From Spirosoma fluviale (GTDB lineage Bacteria > Bacteroidota > Bacteroidia > Cytophagales > Cyclobacteriaceae), in the NCBI GenBank assembly GCA_945868725.1, contig CAMBMU010000016.1, positions 1 through 40,559 of the forward strand: a stretch of 40,559 nucleotides of DNA, given 5' to 3'. This document shows, in pieces, positions 1 to 9,178 of the stretch; position 1 is the stretch's first letter; every line of letters begins with the position of its first letter. The position numbers and the translations under genes were made by a program. The notes under the pieces were generated by a model, which did no database searches, had not been told where the DNA came from, and was given only the letters and a program-made list of their open reading frames with translations.

Positions 1-597
1 AATCAGGCTGATTTCCCATCCTTGGTGTTCGTAGACGGTAGCATCATCCGTAAAAATTGCCAACTCCTCCACGGCAAATGCTTGCAGGAGCGGTTTCAGT
101 TGAAAGGTTTGGGGTGTCTGAACCAGACGAAAGTGGGCTCGATCTTGAAAGCTACTTTCACCACTAGTTTCTACTTTCCGCAGCGAATCCTTTAAGGGGA
201 CCACCGGGATCGAACTTCCTTTTTCCGCTGCCTGCTCAAAGCTGTTTTGAATTACTTTTTCGCTCACGAAAGGCCGTACCCCATCGTGAATTGCTACAAG
301 GCCCTCTTGAAATGGGAGTGCCATCAATCCGTTTTTTACAGATTGAAAGCGACTTTCTCCACCTGGAACCAATTCATGGGGAAGCTCAAAGTGGTGGATG
401 CTGCACAAACTCCTCCAGTACTCAAAGTCATCCTTGGGCAAAACTAGGATCAAAAGAAGGCTTGGATCTGCGCTAAAAAATTTTTCTAGCGTATGCATCA
501 ACACTGGCTTTCCTGCTAAAGGAAGGTATTGCTTGGGTAGGGAAGTTCCCATCCGCATCCCTTTGCCACCTGCGACGAGTATTGCTGCTTTGTTCAT
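1..597 (-). CDS. ispD: 2-C-methyl-D-erythritol 4-phosphate cytidylyltransferase, partial
   Basis: The minus frame is open from the ATG at 597 to the window edge, giving 199 residues; the C-terminal end lies outside. IspD joins CTP and methylerythritol phosphate in the cytosolic non-mevalonate isoprenoid pathway. Visible signatures are the N-terminal nucleotide-binding loop LVAGGKGMRMG (about residues 7-17) followed by the conserved PKQYLPL and GKPVL, a central AIHDGVRPFV, and TDDATVYE near the cut end. The family is usually 220-240 residues, so only a short tail is missing. A TAnnTTTG box lies 17 nt upstream of the ATG. The gene follows queA in the same direction but the queA terminator lies between them, so it probably has its own promoter. 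Confidence 0.93.
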   Translation of the reverse strand, partial: MNKAAILVAGGKGMRMGTSLPKQYLPLAGKPVLMHTLEKFFSADPSLLLILVLPKDDFEYWRSLCSIHHFELPHELVPGGESRFQSVKNGLMALPFQEGLVAIHDGVRPFVSEKVIQNSFEQAAEKGSSIPVVPLKDSLRKVETSGESSFQDRAHFRLVQTPQTFQLKPLLQAFAVEELAIFTDDATVYEHQGWEISLI

Positions 598-613
598 GCG
601 CGTTGAATTCTTA

Positions 614-621
614 CAAAATTA
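614..621 (-). promoter_or_regulatory. Candidate -7 box for ispD
   Basis: On the minus strand the box reads TAATTTTG, an exact match to the Bacteroidota -7 consensus TAnnTTTG, 17 nt upstream of the ispD ATG. No TTG is correctly spaced for a -33 element, so this is a tentative call. The leader would be only about ten nucleotides long. Confidence 0.35.
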
Positions 622-688
622 AGGTCCTGCTCGAGACACCCACTATTTTTCAAGGAATTTGTATCGCTGTGAGAAGGTAAATAAATCC

Positions 689-714
689 AAAAAAAAGTCC
701 CGTAGGTACGGGAC
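689..714 (-). terminator. Rho-independent terminator of queA
   Basis: The sequence GTCCCGTAGGTACGGGAC (697-714) forms a short GC-rich hairpin. Read on the minus strand it is followed by eight T's. It begins 10 nt after the queA stop codon. Confidence 0.85.
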
Positions 715-723
715 TAATTCGAT

Positions 724-1773
724 TTACAAGATCAACATGGCGTCTCCATAGGAGAAGAACCGATACTTTTCTTTAATGGCTTCTTTGTAGGCCTTCATGA
801 TCAACGGATAGCCACCAAATGCGGAGGCGGTCATGAGTAGCGTTGATTCCGGCAAATGAAAATTGGTGATCATCGCATTGGCAATTTTAAAGTCGTAGTG
901 TGGAATGATAAATTTATCCGTCCATCCGCTACTTTCCTTCAATCTTCCTCCTGCAGTAACTGAGGATTCTATTGTTTTTAGGGAAGTGGTTCCGACTGCA
1001 ACTACACGCTTTTTATTGTCTAATGATTTATTGACCAAATTCACTGTTCGCTCGGATATGAAATAATTTTCTGAATCCATTTTATGCTTGGTCAGATCTT
1101 CTACATCCACTTGGCGGAATGTACCTAGGCCCACGTGAAGGGTGATCGGTGCTATTTCTATTCCTTTCAATTCCAAGCGCTTTAGCAGCTGTGGCGTGAA
1201 GTGCATTCCTGCGGTTGGAGCTGCTACTGCGCCTACATTCTTTGCAAAAACGGTTTGGTAGCGTTCTCTATCTTCTGGTTCGATGGCTCGCTCGATAAAT
1301 TCTTTCAAAAGCGGCGTTTCGCCTAGGGTATCGATTGTTTTATGAAATTCCTCGTCGGTGCCATCAAACAAGAAACGGATGGTTCTACCTCTTGAGGTGG
1401 TGTTGTCAATTACTTCTGCGACAAGGTCACTGTCCCCAAAATAGAGCTTGTTTCCCACTCTGATTTTTCGAGCAGGGTCAACCAAAACATCCCAAAGTTT
1501 GAATTCTGGGTTTAGTTCTCGTAATAAGAAAACTTCAATTTTGGCACCCGTTTTTTCCTTATTTCCGTATAGACGAGCAGGAAAAACCTTAGTGTCGTTC
1601 GTCACAAATACATCCCCTTCAACAAAGTAATCTAGGATGTCTTTGAAGGTACGGTGCTCAATTTCTCCAGTTTTTCGATGAACAACCATCAATCTAGACT
1701 CATCACGGTTATCAGCGGGGTAGAGTGCGACCAGTTTTTTGGGAACTTCAAATTTGAAATCAGATAATTTCAT
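724..1773 (-). CDS. queA: S-adenosylmethionine:tRNA ribosyltransferase-isomerase
   Basis: This 349-residue protein has the normal QueA length (about 340-360). QueA transfers and isomerises the ribosyl group of AdoMet onto 7-aminomethyl-7-deazaguanine in tRNA, giving epoxyqueuosine at the wobble base; it is cytosolic. Family signatures include the N-terminal [18 protein letters not shown], then the stretches [19 protein letters not shown] and [12 protein letters not shown]. The ATG at 1773 fits the family N terminus. It is transcribed divergently from the downstream permease, with a TAnnTTTG box about 60 nt upstream, and ends at a strong terminator, so it is probably monocistronic. Confidence 0.96.
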   Translation of the reverse strand: MKLSDFKFEVPKKLVALYPADNRDESRLMVVHRKTGEIEHRTFKDILDYFVEGDVFVTNDTKVFPARLYGNKEKTGAKIEVFLLRELNPEFKLWDVLVDPARKIRVGNKLYFGDSDLVAEVIDNTTSRGRTIRFLFDGTDEEFHKTIDTLGETPLLKEFIERAIEPEDRERYQTVFAKNVGAVAAPTAGMHFTPQLLKRLELKGIEIAPITLHVGLGTFRQVDVEDLTKHKMDSENYFISERTVNLVNKSLDNKKRVVAVGTTSLKTIESSVTAGGRLKESSGWTDKFIIPHYDFKIANAMITNFHLPESTLLMTASAFGGYPLIMKAYKEAIKEKYRFFSYGDAMLIL

Positions 1774-1834
1774 AGGGGATAGTAAAGAGTGTTTGGGATG
1801 TTCAAAACTCGATTAGGAGATACTTTAAAAAATG

Positions 1835-1842
1835 CAAAGATA
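1835..1842 (-). promoter_or_regulatory. Candidate -7 box for queA
   Basis: On the minus strand the box reads TATCTTTG, an exact TAnnTTTG match, 61 nt upstream of the queA ATG. No well-spaced -33 TTTG is visible, so the call rests on the -7 box alone. Confidence 0.4.
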
Positions 1843-1903
1843 ATAACAAAAATGCCCAATTTCAGCTAACTTGACAAATTGTTTTTAACCAACTAGTTAT
1901 TCT

Positions 1904-3151
1904 ATGCTATTTATAAAGCTTTCTTGGGAAAGTTTTAGGTTTGCCATTACGGCCTTAAAATCCAACCTTACACGGACCATTCTTTCCCTTTTGGGAGTCA
2001 CAATTGGCATTTTTGCCATCATTGCTGTATTCACTTTGGTGGATTCATTGGAGGGGAAAATCAAGTCATCCTTTGCCTTTCTGGGAACCAATGTGATGCG
2101 TGTGGACCGATTTCCTTTTGCGAATGGACCTCAAGACTATCCCTGGTGGAAGTATTTTCAGCGCCCTCCTGGATCCTATGCGGAATACAAATTTTTGGAG
2201 GAGCGATTAAAAAATGCGGATGGAGTTACCATTTCCGCCTCCTCATCTGCGACCATACAGGCAGGTAGCAATTCGTACCAAGGCACCTCCCTATCTGGGA
2301 TTGCCTATAGTTACCAAGATGTGTTTGAAGTAGCCTTGGAAGAAGGGCGTTACTTCTCTGAGGCAGAGATCAATGCATCTCGAAACCTGATTATCATCGG
2401 AAAAAAAATCGCCACTACCCTATTTCCCAACGAAGCCGCTTTGGGTAAAGAAGTAAAAATCAAGGGGATGAAATTTACCGTCATCGGTATTTTTGAAGAA
2501 GAAGGGGAAGGATTTTTAGAGCTCCCTTCCAAAGATGAGGCCTGTTTGGTACCTTTTGGGGCATTTAGTAAAATGTACTATACCGGTCGTGACGGGCTTG
2601 AACCTACCATTTCTGCCAAGGGTAGAGATACCGATGTGGGACTAGTGGCCTTAGAAAATGAGATGGCTGGCTTCCTCCGTGCCAAACGGGGATTGAAGCC
2701 TTCCCAAGAAAATAACTTCGCCCTCAACAAAACTGAATTTATTCAAAATGCCATTGGATCTATTTTTGATGTAATCTCAGTTGCCGGCTGGGTAATTGGC
2801 GGGTTTTCTATTTTGGTAGGTGGCTTTGGAATTGCCAATATTATGTTTGTATCCGTCCGAGAGCGAACCAATATCATCGGAATTCAAAAATCACTAGGAG
2901 CCAAAAATTATTTCATCCTCTTTCAATTCCTCTTTGAAGCGATCTGCTTGAGTTTGATTGGTGGGGGCTCCGGCATCCTACTCGTCTACCTTCTGAGCTT
3001 CATTCCTTTGGGAAGCCTTGAACTGGTATTGTCCTTCAATAATGTAATATTAGGCTTGGGGGTATCCTCTGTGATCGGTGTGGTAGCTGGAATCGTGCCC
3101 GCTACACTTGCCGCTAGAATGGATCCTGTAGAAGCCATTCGGACAAACTAA
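1904..3151 (+). CDS. ABC transporter permease, FtsX/MacB family
   Basis: The 415-residue protein has the MacB layout: one transmembrane helix near residues 20-45, a large periplasmic MacB_PCD-type domain (about 50-280) and three C-terminal helices (about 285-310, 333-360 and 380-405) forming the FtsX domain. The segment RTNIIGIQKSLGAKN after the second helix is the usual cytoplasmic coupling motif that contacts the ATPase. Such permeases work with a separate ATP-binding subunit in export or lipoprotein handling at the inner membrane. No ATPase gene adjoins it here, so the partner must be encoded elsewhere. The substrate cannot be told from sequence. The 3' end runs towards recA and is followed after 6 bases by the MITE-like element. 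Confidence 0.9.
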   Translation: MLFIKLSWESFRFAITALKSNLTRTILSLLGVTIGIFAIIAVFTLVDSLEGKIKSSFAFLGTNVMRVDRFPFANGPQDYPWWKYFQRPPGSYAEYKFLEERLKNADGVTISASSSATIQAGSNSYQGTSLSGIAYSYQDVFEVALEEGRYFSEAEINASRNLIIIGKKIATTLFPNEAALGKEVKIKGMKFTVIGIFEEEGEGFLELPSKDEACLVPFGAFSKMYYTGRDGLEPTISAKGRDTDVGLVALENEMAGFLRAKRGLKPSQENNFALNKTEFIQNAIGSIFDVISVAGWVIGGFSILVGGFGIANIMFVSVRERTNIIGIQKSLGAKNYFILFQFLFEAICLSLIGGGSGILLVYLLSFIPLGSLELVLSFNNVILGLGVSSVIGVVAGIVPATLAARMDPVEAIRTN

Positions 3152-3157
3152 AACAAT

Positions 3158-3296
3158 ATGATTATCCGCAATCATGCCAGTAGCTCAGTCCTCCTATTTA
3201 TAACTGCGGATCGTTGACAGACCACGGTCCACAGCTCACCTAATTGAACCTCAAACCTTTTTTTCTCTGGCTAGTAGTGAAAAAGCGGATAATCAG
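3158..3296. mobile_element. MITE-like element, copy 1
   Basis: This non-coding 139-bp segment is bounded by inverted repeats TGATTATCCGC (3159-3169) and GCGGATAATCA (3285-3295). It is the same sequence family as 35411-35570, sharing nearly all of its length apart from an internal indel of about 20 bases. The flanks ctaaaacaat (3148-3157) and ataaaacaaa (3297-3306) match at 8 of 10 positions, consistent with a decayed target-site duplication. It sits between the permease stop and the recA terminator. No open reading frame spans it, so it would need a transposase supplied in trans. Confidence 0.7.
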
Positions 3297-3303
3297 ATAA
3301 AAC

Positions 3304-3350
3304 AAAAAAAAAGGTCCCGTCCCGCACATGCGGGACGGGACCTTTTTTTT
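3304..3350. terminator. Bidirectional terminator between permease and recA
   Basis: A perfect 13-bp stem with a four-base loop (3313-3342) is preceded by a run of A's and followed by eight T's, so it can stop transcription of both the permease (plus) and recA (minus). Confidence 0.9.
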
Positions 3351-3365
3351 ACTTGTTGCTCTTCC

Positions 3366-4397
3366 TTAATCTTCTAAAGAACTTGTCGGTTCGGTAGGAA
3401 GCAATCCTGAAGCACCTTTGATTTTTCCTTCGAGCTCATCGAGTAATTCTGGATTGTCTAACAATAGGTTTTTTACTGCATCACGGCCTTGACCTAGTTT
3501 TTCTCCATTGTAGGAAAACCAAGACCCTGCCTTTTTGATGATTTCTAGCTCCACTCCAAGATCGATGACTTCGCCAACCTTGGAGATGCCCTGACCATAT
3601 ATGATGTCGAATTCAACCACTTTAAAAGGTGGAGCTACCTTGTTTTTAACCACCTTCACTCGCGTTCTATTGCCCAAAATATTGTCTGGGCCATCCTTAA
3701 TCTGTCCTACTCGACGGATATCCAAGCGTACGGAAGCATAAAACTTCAAGGCGTTACCACCCGTAGTTGTTTCAGGACTTCCAAACATGACTCCAATTTT
3801 GTCACGAAGCTGATTGATAAAAACGCAGGAACAGCCTGTTTTGTGGATCGCGCCAGTAAGCTTGCGAAGCGCCTGCGACATCAAACGAGCCTGCAAGCCC
3901 ATTTTACTTTCGCCCATTTCACCTTCTAATTCTCCCTTGGGCACCAAGGCCGCCACGGAGTCAATGACAATGATGTCAATCGCTCCCGATCGGATCAAAT
4001 GTTCTGCAATCTCCAAGGCTTGTTCCCCATTGTCAGGCTGAGAAATCAGCAGGTTTTCAGTGTCAATCCCTAGCTTTTCTGCATAACTTTTGTCGAACGC
4101 ATGTTCTGCGTCAATAAATGCCGCCATACCTCCCGCCTTCTGTGCTTCGGCGATGCAATGCAGGGTCAAGGTGGTCTTTCCAGAAGATTCTGGACCATAA
4201 ATCTCAATGACTCTACCTCTAGGAATACCTCCAATACCCAAGGCCATATCCAAACCTAAGGAACCCGTGGAAATGGCGGGAATATCCAATACTTTATTGT
4301 CGCTAAGCTTCATGACAGCACCCTTGCCGTATGTTTTTTCAAGCTTGTCAATGGTGAGCTGTAATGCTTTGAGTTTTTCTGCGCTGATCGTACTCAT
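3366..4397 (-). CDS. recA: Recombinase RecA
   Basis: A 343-residue protein of standard length. RecA forms the ATP-dependent filament on single-stranded DNA that drives strand exchange and LexA self-cleavage. The Walker A motif GPESSGKTT is at residues 68-76 and Walker B-like [13 protein letters not shown] follows near 140. The L2 loop region with [17 protein letters not shown] and the C-terminal acidic tail (SLED) are present. The start ATG at 4397 gives a family-typical N terminus. It is transcribed divergently from the DUF3108 gene and ends at a bidirectional terminator. No obvious SOS operator was recognised in the 80-base upstream region. Confidence 0.99.
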   Translation of the reverse strand: MSTISAEKLKALQLTIDKLEKTYGKGAVMKLSDNKVLDIPAISTGSLGLDMALGIGGIPRGRVIEIYGPESSGKTTLTLHCIAEAQKAGGMAAFIDAEHAFDKSYAEKLGIDTENLLISQPDNGEQALEIAEHLIRSGAIDIIVIDSVAALVPKGELEGEMGESKMGLQARLMSQALRKLTGAIHKTGCSCVFINQLRDKIGVMFGSPETTTGGNALKFYASVRLDIRRVGQIKDGPDNILGNRTRVKVVKNKVAPPFKVVEFDIIYGQGISKVGEVIDLGVELEIIKKAGSWFSYNGEKLGQGRDAVKNLLLDNPELLDELEGKIKGASGLLPTEPTSSLED

Positions 4398-4573
4398 GTT
4401 GAGTTTGGGTATAGGTTAAAATGTTCAAGTTACCAATTTGCTGTACAAATAACAAGGTATAGGCCTGCCTTGTTTTCGCTGTGCAAATTTGTACTTTTAA
4501 CCTTCAAAACCGCATATTTGGTAAAATTTATCCTAGTATTATTTCATTTTTGTCACAAATTGTCAGTTATCTA

Positions 4574-5359
4574 ATGAGGCGCTATTTTCTGATCCTCTTA
4601 CTCGCCTATTTCCCCCTTACCGTAACCTGGGCACAATCTCCAGGGAAAACCGTTCCCTTCACTTATGGAGAGGAATTACTTTTTGACGTGAGCTATGGCT
4701 GGGTTGATCTAGCTGAGGGACGTATGCTAGTGGGGAAAACCCCAATTATTGAAAATGCCCAGCCTCATTTTAAAATTGATGCGTTTGGAAACACCATAGG
4801 TGCAGCTACCCTTTTTGGAAAAGTGAACGACAACTGGGGCACTCACCTGAATACCCAAAGTTTATTGCCTCGGCTCTCGTACCGCTACATCGAAGAGGGA
4901 CGCTACCGAAGGAACGAAAAGATTTATTTTGATCAACAAAATAAAACGGCCACCCTAGAGCTTTACGATCGGGAAAACAAAAAAATCAAGGAGGTTAAAG
5001 TGTTTTCCCTTCCAGGTACGGTACAAGATTTGGTTAGCGGATTTTATTATTTACGCACCTTAGACATCTCTGACATGCGGAAGGGACAAGAAATTTTAAT
5101 TCGAGGTTTTTTTGACAAAGAAATATATAACCTAAAATTAATATTCGAGGGAACTGAAACACTGGAGACAAGCCTCGGTAGGAAGGAAACCTATGTCTTT
5201 TCGCCTCAAATACCTAAAAATAGCCTATTCCGAGGGCAGTACCCCGTAAAAGTCTGGATCACCAAGGATGCACACAAAATCCCAGTAAAAATCAAGGCCA
5301 ATCTATTTATTGGCTCGTTGAACATCGATATCCGAAGCGCCAGGGGGCTGAAAAATTAG
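4574..5359 (+). CDS. DUF3108-family secreted or periplasmic protein
   Basis: From the ATG at 4574 the protein is 261 residues and starts with a clear signal peptide (MRRYFLILLLAYFPLTVTWAQ). The open frame extends 31 codons further upstream, but that stretch would put a long tail in front of the signal, so the internal ATG is preferred. The mature part matches the DUF3108 pattern: FTYGEELLFDVSYGWVDLAEG at the start, then a beta-rich body ending in a PVKVWITKDAHKIPVKI segment. The function of the family is unknown; it is predicted to be an envelope beta-barrel-like or lipocalin-like fold. It lies divergent to recA. Confidence 0.82.
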   Translation: MRRYFLILLLAYFPLTVTWAQSPGKTVPFTYGEELLFDVSYGWVDLAEGRMLVGKTPIIENAQPHFKIDAFGNTIGAATLFGKVNDNWGTHLNTQSLLPRLSYRYIEEGRYRRNEKIYFDQQNKTATLELYDRENKKIKEVKVFSLPGTVQDLVSGFYYLRTLDISDMRKGQEILIRGFFDKEIYNLKLIFEGTETLETSLGRKETYVFSPQIPKNSLFRGQYPVKVWITKDAHKIPVKIKANLFIGSLNIDIRSARGLKN

Positions 5360-5510
5360 AATGGCTAAACGATTAACACTAACTTAACAAAGCGCAAGGA
5401 AAAGCCGCTATTTGAGGCGCTTTTGGTTTGGTCCTTGAAAGGTTACTTTACTATTTAATTTGAAGCCGTAGATATTCATTAATTTTCACAAACATTTCGG
5501 AATTCTTCCC

Positions 5511-6200
5511 ATGGCAGATAAGCAAAAAATCAAGGTATTGGTCGTCGATGATGAACCAAGCATCGTAGAAATTTTAAAGTATAACCTGCAAAAAGAGGGG
5601 TATGAAGTAGCTACCGCTGAAGATGGTCTCAAAGCGGTAAAAACGGCAATCAAATTTCAACCTGATGTCATTCTTCTAGACATCATGATGCCCAATCTAG
5701 ACGGAGTAGAAACCTGCCTTCAAATACGGCAAATCCCAGAGCTAAAGCATGCCTTTATTATCTTCCTCACCGCACGATCAGAAGAGTACTCGGAAGTAGC
5801 CGCTTTTGATGTTGGAGCCGACGACTACATCACCAAGCCGATCAAACCACGCGCTTTAATGAGCCGCATCGCAGCCTTATTCAGAAGAGATTCCAAAAAG
5901 GAAAAAGAAAAAGGTCATATAAAAATACGAGATTTGAAAATTGACCGCAGCAGCTATACCATAGACAAAGCGGGAAGAACAATTACCTTACCTAAAAAAG
6001 AATTTGAACTCTTGCACTTTCTAGCCAACAATCCCAATGTAGTGTTTAGCCGAGACGAGCTTTTGCACAATATTTGGGGATCTGATGTTTTCGTTTTAGC
6101 TCGGACAGTGGATGTTCACATCCGAAAAGTGCGCGAAAAAATCGGGGAAGAGTACATCACTACGGTCAAAGGAGTAGGCTATAAATTTGAATTGGGTTAA
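5511..6200 (+). CDS. Response regulator, OmpR/PhoB type
   Basis: A 229-residue regulator with an N-terminal receiver domain: acidic pair D13-D14, phospho-acceptor D57 in LLDIMMP, T87 and K109 in YITKPIKP. A C-terminal OmpR-type winged helix (about 130-228) ends in VDVHIRKVREKIG and VKGVGYKFE. It is the DNA-binding half of a two-component system; the kinase gene begins 1 base after its stop. The layout resembles PhoB/PhoR of Bacteroidota, but no phosphate transport genes are nearby, so the signal is not known. Confidence 0.93.
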   Translation: MADKQKIKVLVVDDEPSIVEILKYNLQKEGYEVATAEDGLKAVKTAIKFQPDVILLDIMMPNLDGVETCLQIRQIPELKHAFIIFLTARSEEYSEVAAFDVGADDYITKPIKPRALMSRIAALFRRDSKKEKEKGHIKIRDLKIDRSSYTIDKAGRTITLPKKEFELLHFLANNPNVVFSRDELLHNIWGSDVFVLARTVDVHIRKVREKIGEEYITTVKGVGYKFELG

Positions 6201-6201
6201 C

Positions 6202-7266
6202 ATGCCAACAGGGTCTCGGGGCATATCCTTAGTACTAGCAATTGCCATTTCTGGATTGTTAACGGCTTTTTTATTCCTGATTCCCTCCTCCAATGCGTCA
6301 ACTCTTTGGGCGGCGCTACTTTTATCCTTTTCCATTTCCTACCTACTTATAAGTATTTCGTTAGAGTTTCTAGTCTTTCGCGAAATCGGAAATATTTATG
6401 GCCTCTTGGAAAAAATTCAGAAAAAAGACCTGACAGAAATTCAAGACAAATCCATACGATCGACACTCTCTCCTTTAAAAAAAATAAACAAAGTAATCAA
6501 TTCCTATGCGCTCGCGAGACAGAGCGAAATTGATACGCTAAAGAAAAACGCGGAATTCAGACGGGAATTTATTGCAGACATCTCTCACGAGTTTAAAACT
6601 CCAATTTTTGCAACGCAAGGCTACATTCATACCCTTATTGATGGGGCCATAGATGACAAGCAGGTGCGGATGAAGTTCCTCAGAAAAGCTGCAAAAAGTT
6701 TAGATTCCCTAGACCACCTGGTTCAAGATTTGCTCACCCTCAACCAAATGGAATCTGGAGTCATCAAATTTTCATTCACAGAGTTTGATCTTCTAGAGTT
6801 GGTAATGGAAGTAATCGATGAGTTAGAGCATAAGGCAGGCAAAAGAGAGGTAAACATTACCGTAGAGGCTGATCTGACTAAAAGCTATGCCACTATCGCG
6901 GACCGACAGAAAATTTACCGGGTATGTCAAAATCTAATTTTCAATGCCGTCAAATACAACCATGACGGTGGAGAGATAAAGGTTAGCTTAAAGTTGAGCA
7001 AAAATCAAATTCAGTTAGAAGTCAAAGACACTGGTCCTGGTATCCCTCCTGAGGATTTAAAACGCATTTTTGAACGCTTTTACCGCGTAGAAAAAAGCAG
7101 ATCTAAGGGCAAAGGAGGTACAGGGCTTGGGTTGGCCATCGTCAAACATATCCTAGAAGGCCATAAAAGTAAAATCTCTGTTACCTCAGTGGTGGGAAAA
7201 GGATCTATTTTTAGCTTTGAACTCCCCTTAGAAAAAAAGAAGAGCGATTCGATCGAAGAGATTTGA
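6202..7266 (+). CDS. Sensor histidine kinase, PhoR-like
   Basis: The preferred start is the ATG at 6202, just after the response-regulator stop, giving 354 residues; a TTG at 6187 would overlap the regulator. Two transmembrane helices (about 8-30 and 36-58) are joined by a very short external loop, so it has almost no periplasmic sensor. The HisKA box DISHEFKTP carries the phospho-acceptor H129. The ATPase domain shows the N box NLIFNAVKYN, G1 DTGPGIP, F box IFERFYRV and G2 GGTGLGLAIV. No PAS domain is evident between membrane and kinase core. It phosphorylates the regulator encoded directly upstream. Confidence 0.93.
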   Translation: MPTGSRGISLVLAIAISGLLTAFLFLIPSSNASTLWAALLLSFSISYLLISISLEFLVFREIGNIYGLLEKIQKKDLTEIQDKSIRSTLSPLKKINKVINSYALARQSEIDTLKKNAEFRREFIADISHEFKTPIFATQGYIHTLIDGAIDDKQVRMKFLRKAAKSLDSLDHLVQDLLTLNQMESGVIKFSFTEFDLLELVMEVIDELEHKAGKREVNITVEADLTKSYATIADRQKIYRVCQNLIFNAVKYNHDGGEIKVSLKLSKNQIQLEVKDTGPGIPPEDLKRIFERFYRVEKSRSKGKGGTGLGLAIVKHILEGHKSKISVTSVVGKGSIFSFELPLEKKKSDSIEEI

Positions 7267-7415
7267 GTACCCCTCTTCCTGAAAGCGGTTTACCTCGCCA
7301 ATTTTCTCCTTCCATTCGCTCAGCTTTTATCTCATTTGAGAAGTAATTCTACCAATACTTTTTGGACCGAATTGGAATGGCTAGTTTTGTCGCTCCAAAC
7401 TGGGCCAACTCCTCC

Positions 7416-8126
7416 ATGAAAAAAATAACGTTTGAAGACCTGATTCTTTTAGAAAATTCGGATTTCATGGTCATCAACAAACCACCCTACCTATCGAGTT
7501 TGGATGACCGGCACGAAGCTCAGAATATCCTAGACTTAGCCAAAACCTATTGGGAGGAAGCACAGCTTTGTCACCGGTTGGATAAGGAAACCTCCGGCTG
7601 CCTGGTTATCGCCAAGCATCCCGAGGCCTATCGCCATTTGGCCATGCAGTTTGAAAATAGGGAGGTGGAAAAAATTTACCATGCGGTAGTGGAAGGTATC
7701 CAAGACTTTCAATCCCTACTGGTGGATCGCAACTTAGCTGCCAATAACAAGGGAATTGCCAAGGTAAGCAAGGATGGTAAACCTGCTCAAACCCTTGTCA
7801 CTACGCTTAGAACCTATTTTGCACACACCCTACTGGCATGCAGTCCGATCACTGGCCGTCTACACCAAATACGAGTTCACCTAGCCTACTTAAAAGCTCC
7901 TATTTGTGGGGATACGTTGTATGGAGGCAAACCTTTATACCTCTCGGCATTGAAGCGCCGATTCAACTTAAAAAAAGAGACGGAGGAACTTCCCATCATG
8001 CAGCGGGTGTCGTTACATGCCTTTAGTATCCAATTTTTAGGCCTTGATGGCAAGAAAATAGCTGTTGAAGCCCCTTACCCCAAAGATTTTCAAGTGTTGG
8101 TGCAGCAGCTCGAAAAGAACAGGTAG
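7416..8126 (+). CDS. RluA-family pseudouridine synthase
   Basis: This enzyme isomerises specific uridines of rRNA or tRNA to pseudouridine. The catalytic motif HRLDKETSG is at residues 53-61 with the nucleophile D56; the later GRLHQIRVHLAY is the second RluA signature. From the ATG at 7416 the protein is 236 residues, short for the family and without an S4 domain. The frame is open upstream (an ATG at 7377 and a TTG at 7362), but alignment of MKKITFEDLILLENSDFMVINKP to the family favours 7416. The exact target (RluA-, RluC- or TruC-like) cannot be decided. Confidence 0.88.
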   Translation: MKKITFEDLILLENSDFMVINKPPYLSSLDDRHEAQNILDLAKTYWEEAQLCHRLDKETSGCLVIAKHPEAYRHLAMQFENREVEKIYHAVVEGIQDFQSLLVDRNLAANNKGIAKVSKDGKPAQTLVTTLRTYFAHTLLACSPITGRLHQIRVHLAYLKAPICGDTLYGGKPLYLSALKRRFNLKKETEELPIMQRVSLHAFSIQFLGLDGKKIAVEAPYPKDFQVLVQQLEKNR

Positions 8127-8200
8127 CGCAAGATTCCAGCCCAATTGGGAGATTGAGCTAAAAAAAAATTAGCTAAACCAATGAAAATTAGGGTTTAGGA

Positions 8201-8242
8201 ATGCAAATAGTTTGCATAGAAAAATAAATGCTCCTATCTTTG
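8201..8242 (+). promoter_or_regulatory. Promoter of the rplM-rpsI-rpsB operon with overlapping palindrome
   Basis: A -33 element TTTG (8211-8214) and a -7 element TATCTTTG (8235-8242) are separated by 20 nt, a near-perfect Bacteroidota sigma-ABfr promoter. A perfect inverted repeat, ATGCAAA-TAG-TTTGCAT (8201-8217), overlaps the -33 element and could be an operator. Transcription should begin about 8249, leaving a leader of about 50 nt before rplM. Confidence 0.75.
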
Positions 8243-8298
8243 TGTCCCTTTTTGGGGTCGATAATTAATTAATAAGCTAAAAATTAAACAGTTACAAA

Positions 8299-8742
8299 GT
8301 GGATACTCTGAGCTATAAGACCATCTCAGCCAACAGCTCCACCGTAGAAAAGCAATGGGTGATCGTGGATGCCCAGTCTGCAATTCTAGGACGCTTGGCT
8401 AGTGATGTTGCGAAAATCTTGAGAGGAAAGACGAAGCCTAGCTTCACTCCTAACGTTGATTGTGGTGACAATGTCATCGTAATCAACTCAGACAAGGTTC
8501 GATTAACGGGTGACAAGTGGGACGCAAAAATTTATGTGCGCCACACTGGATACCCAGGTGGACAGCGAATCTCTACTCCTCGAATGTTGAAGCAGAAATC
8601 TTCAACTATCCTGATAGAGAAAGCAGTCAAAGGCATGTTGCCTAAAAACAGATTAGGAAGTAAGTTGTACGGCAACTTGTACGTGTACGAAGGATCTGAG
8701 CATCCTCACGCAGCACAGCAGCCGAAAGCCATCACACTTTAA
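8299..8742 (+). CDS. rplM: 50S ribosomal protein L13
   Basis: A 147-residue L13 (uL13) starting at GTG. The N terminus MDTLSYKTISANSSTVEKQW fits the family as I know it from Cytophagales, supporting the GTG start. The body carries AILGRLASDVAKILRGK, RHTGYPGG and VKGMLPKNRLG. It binds 23S rRNA early in 50S assembly. It is the first gene of rplM-rpsI-rpsB, with rpsI 10 bases downstream, the standard bacterial order for the first pair. Confidence 0.98.
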   Translation: MDTLSYKTISANSSTVEKQWVIVDAQSAILGRLASDVAKILRGKTKPSFTPNVDCGDNVIVINSDKVRLTGDKWDAKIYVRHTGYPGGQRISTPRMLKQKSSTILIEKAVKGMLPKNRLGSKLYGNLYVYEGSEHPHAAQQPKAITL

Positions 8743-8752
8743 TTGCTGACGC

Positions 8753-9139
8753 ATGGAAACAATCAATACCATCGGTAGAAGAAAGACTTCGGTAGCCCGA
8801 ATTTACATGACGCCAGGTAACGGTAAAATCACCGTTAACAAAAAATCAATTGAAGTTTATTTCCCATTTGAGCTACACCAAATTGTAGTGAAGCAGCCTT
8901 TAACGCTTGTTGGCGTAGAAGGAACTTACGACTTACAAATCAATGTAGACGGTGGTGGAATTACAGGACAGGCGGAAGCCGCTCGTATGGCCATCTCTAG
9001 AGCACTTTGCGAAGCAGATGGGACACACAGAGGTCCATTGAAAAAAGAAGGTTTCCTTACTCGTGACCCAAGAATGGTAGAACGTAAGAAGCCAGGACGT
9101 AAAAAAGCAAGAAGAAAATTCCAGTTCTCGAAGCGTTAA
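8753..9139 (+). CDS. rpsI: 30S ribosomal protein S9
   Basis: A 128-residue S9 (uS9). Signatures are [12 protein letters not shown] at the start, the [19 protein letters not shown] helix region and the basic C-terminal tail ending KFQFSKR, whose last residues reach the decoding centre and contact P-site tRNA. It follows rplM by 10 bases and precedes rpsB by 39 bases, all in one operon. Confidence 0.99.
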   Translation: METINTIGRRKTSVARIYMTPGNGKITVNKKSIEVYFPFELHQIVVKQPLTLVGVEGTYDLQINVDGGGITGQAEAARMAISRALCEADGTHRGPLKKEGFLTRDPRMVERKKPGRKKARRKFQFSKR

Positions 9140-9178
9140 TTAGAATTTTACTTCAATCAATAGAAACCAATTTCATTC

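Noticed and set aside
4398..4480. recA promoter with TTG, 20 nt, TAACTTGA
   Set aside because: The -7 element matches the consensus at only four of six fixed positions, and no SOS box could be recognised.
4481..4573. N-terminal extension of the DUF3108 protein
   Set aside because: It would place 31 residues before a normal signal peptide; the ATG at 4574 fits better.
5390..5425. Terminator after the DUF3108 gene
   Set aside because: The AAAGCGC...GCGCTTT pairing is imperfect or has a long loop and no T run follows.
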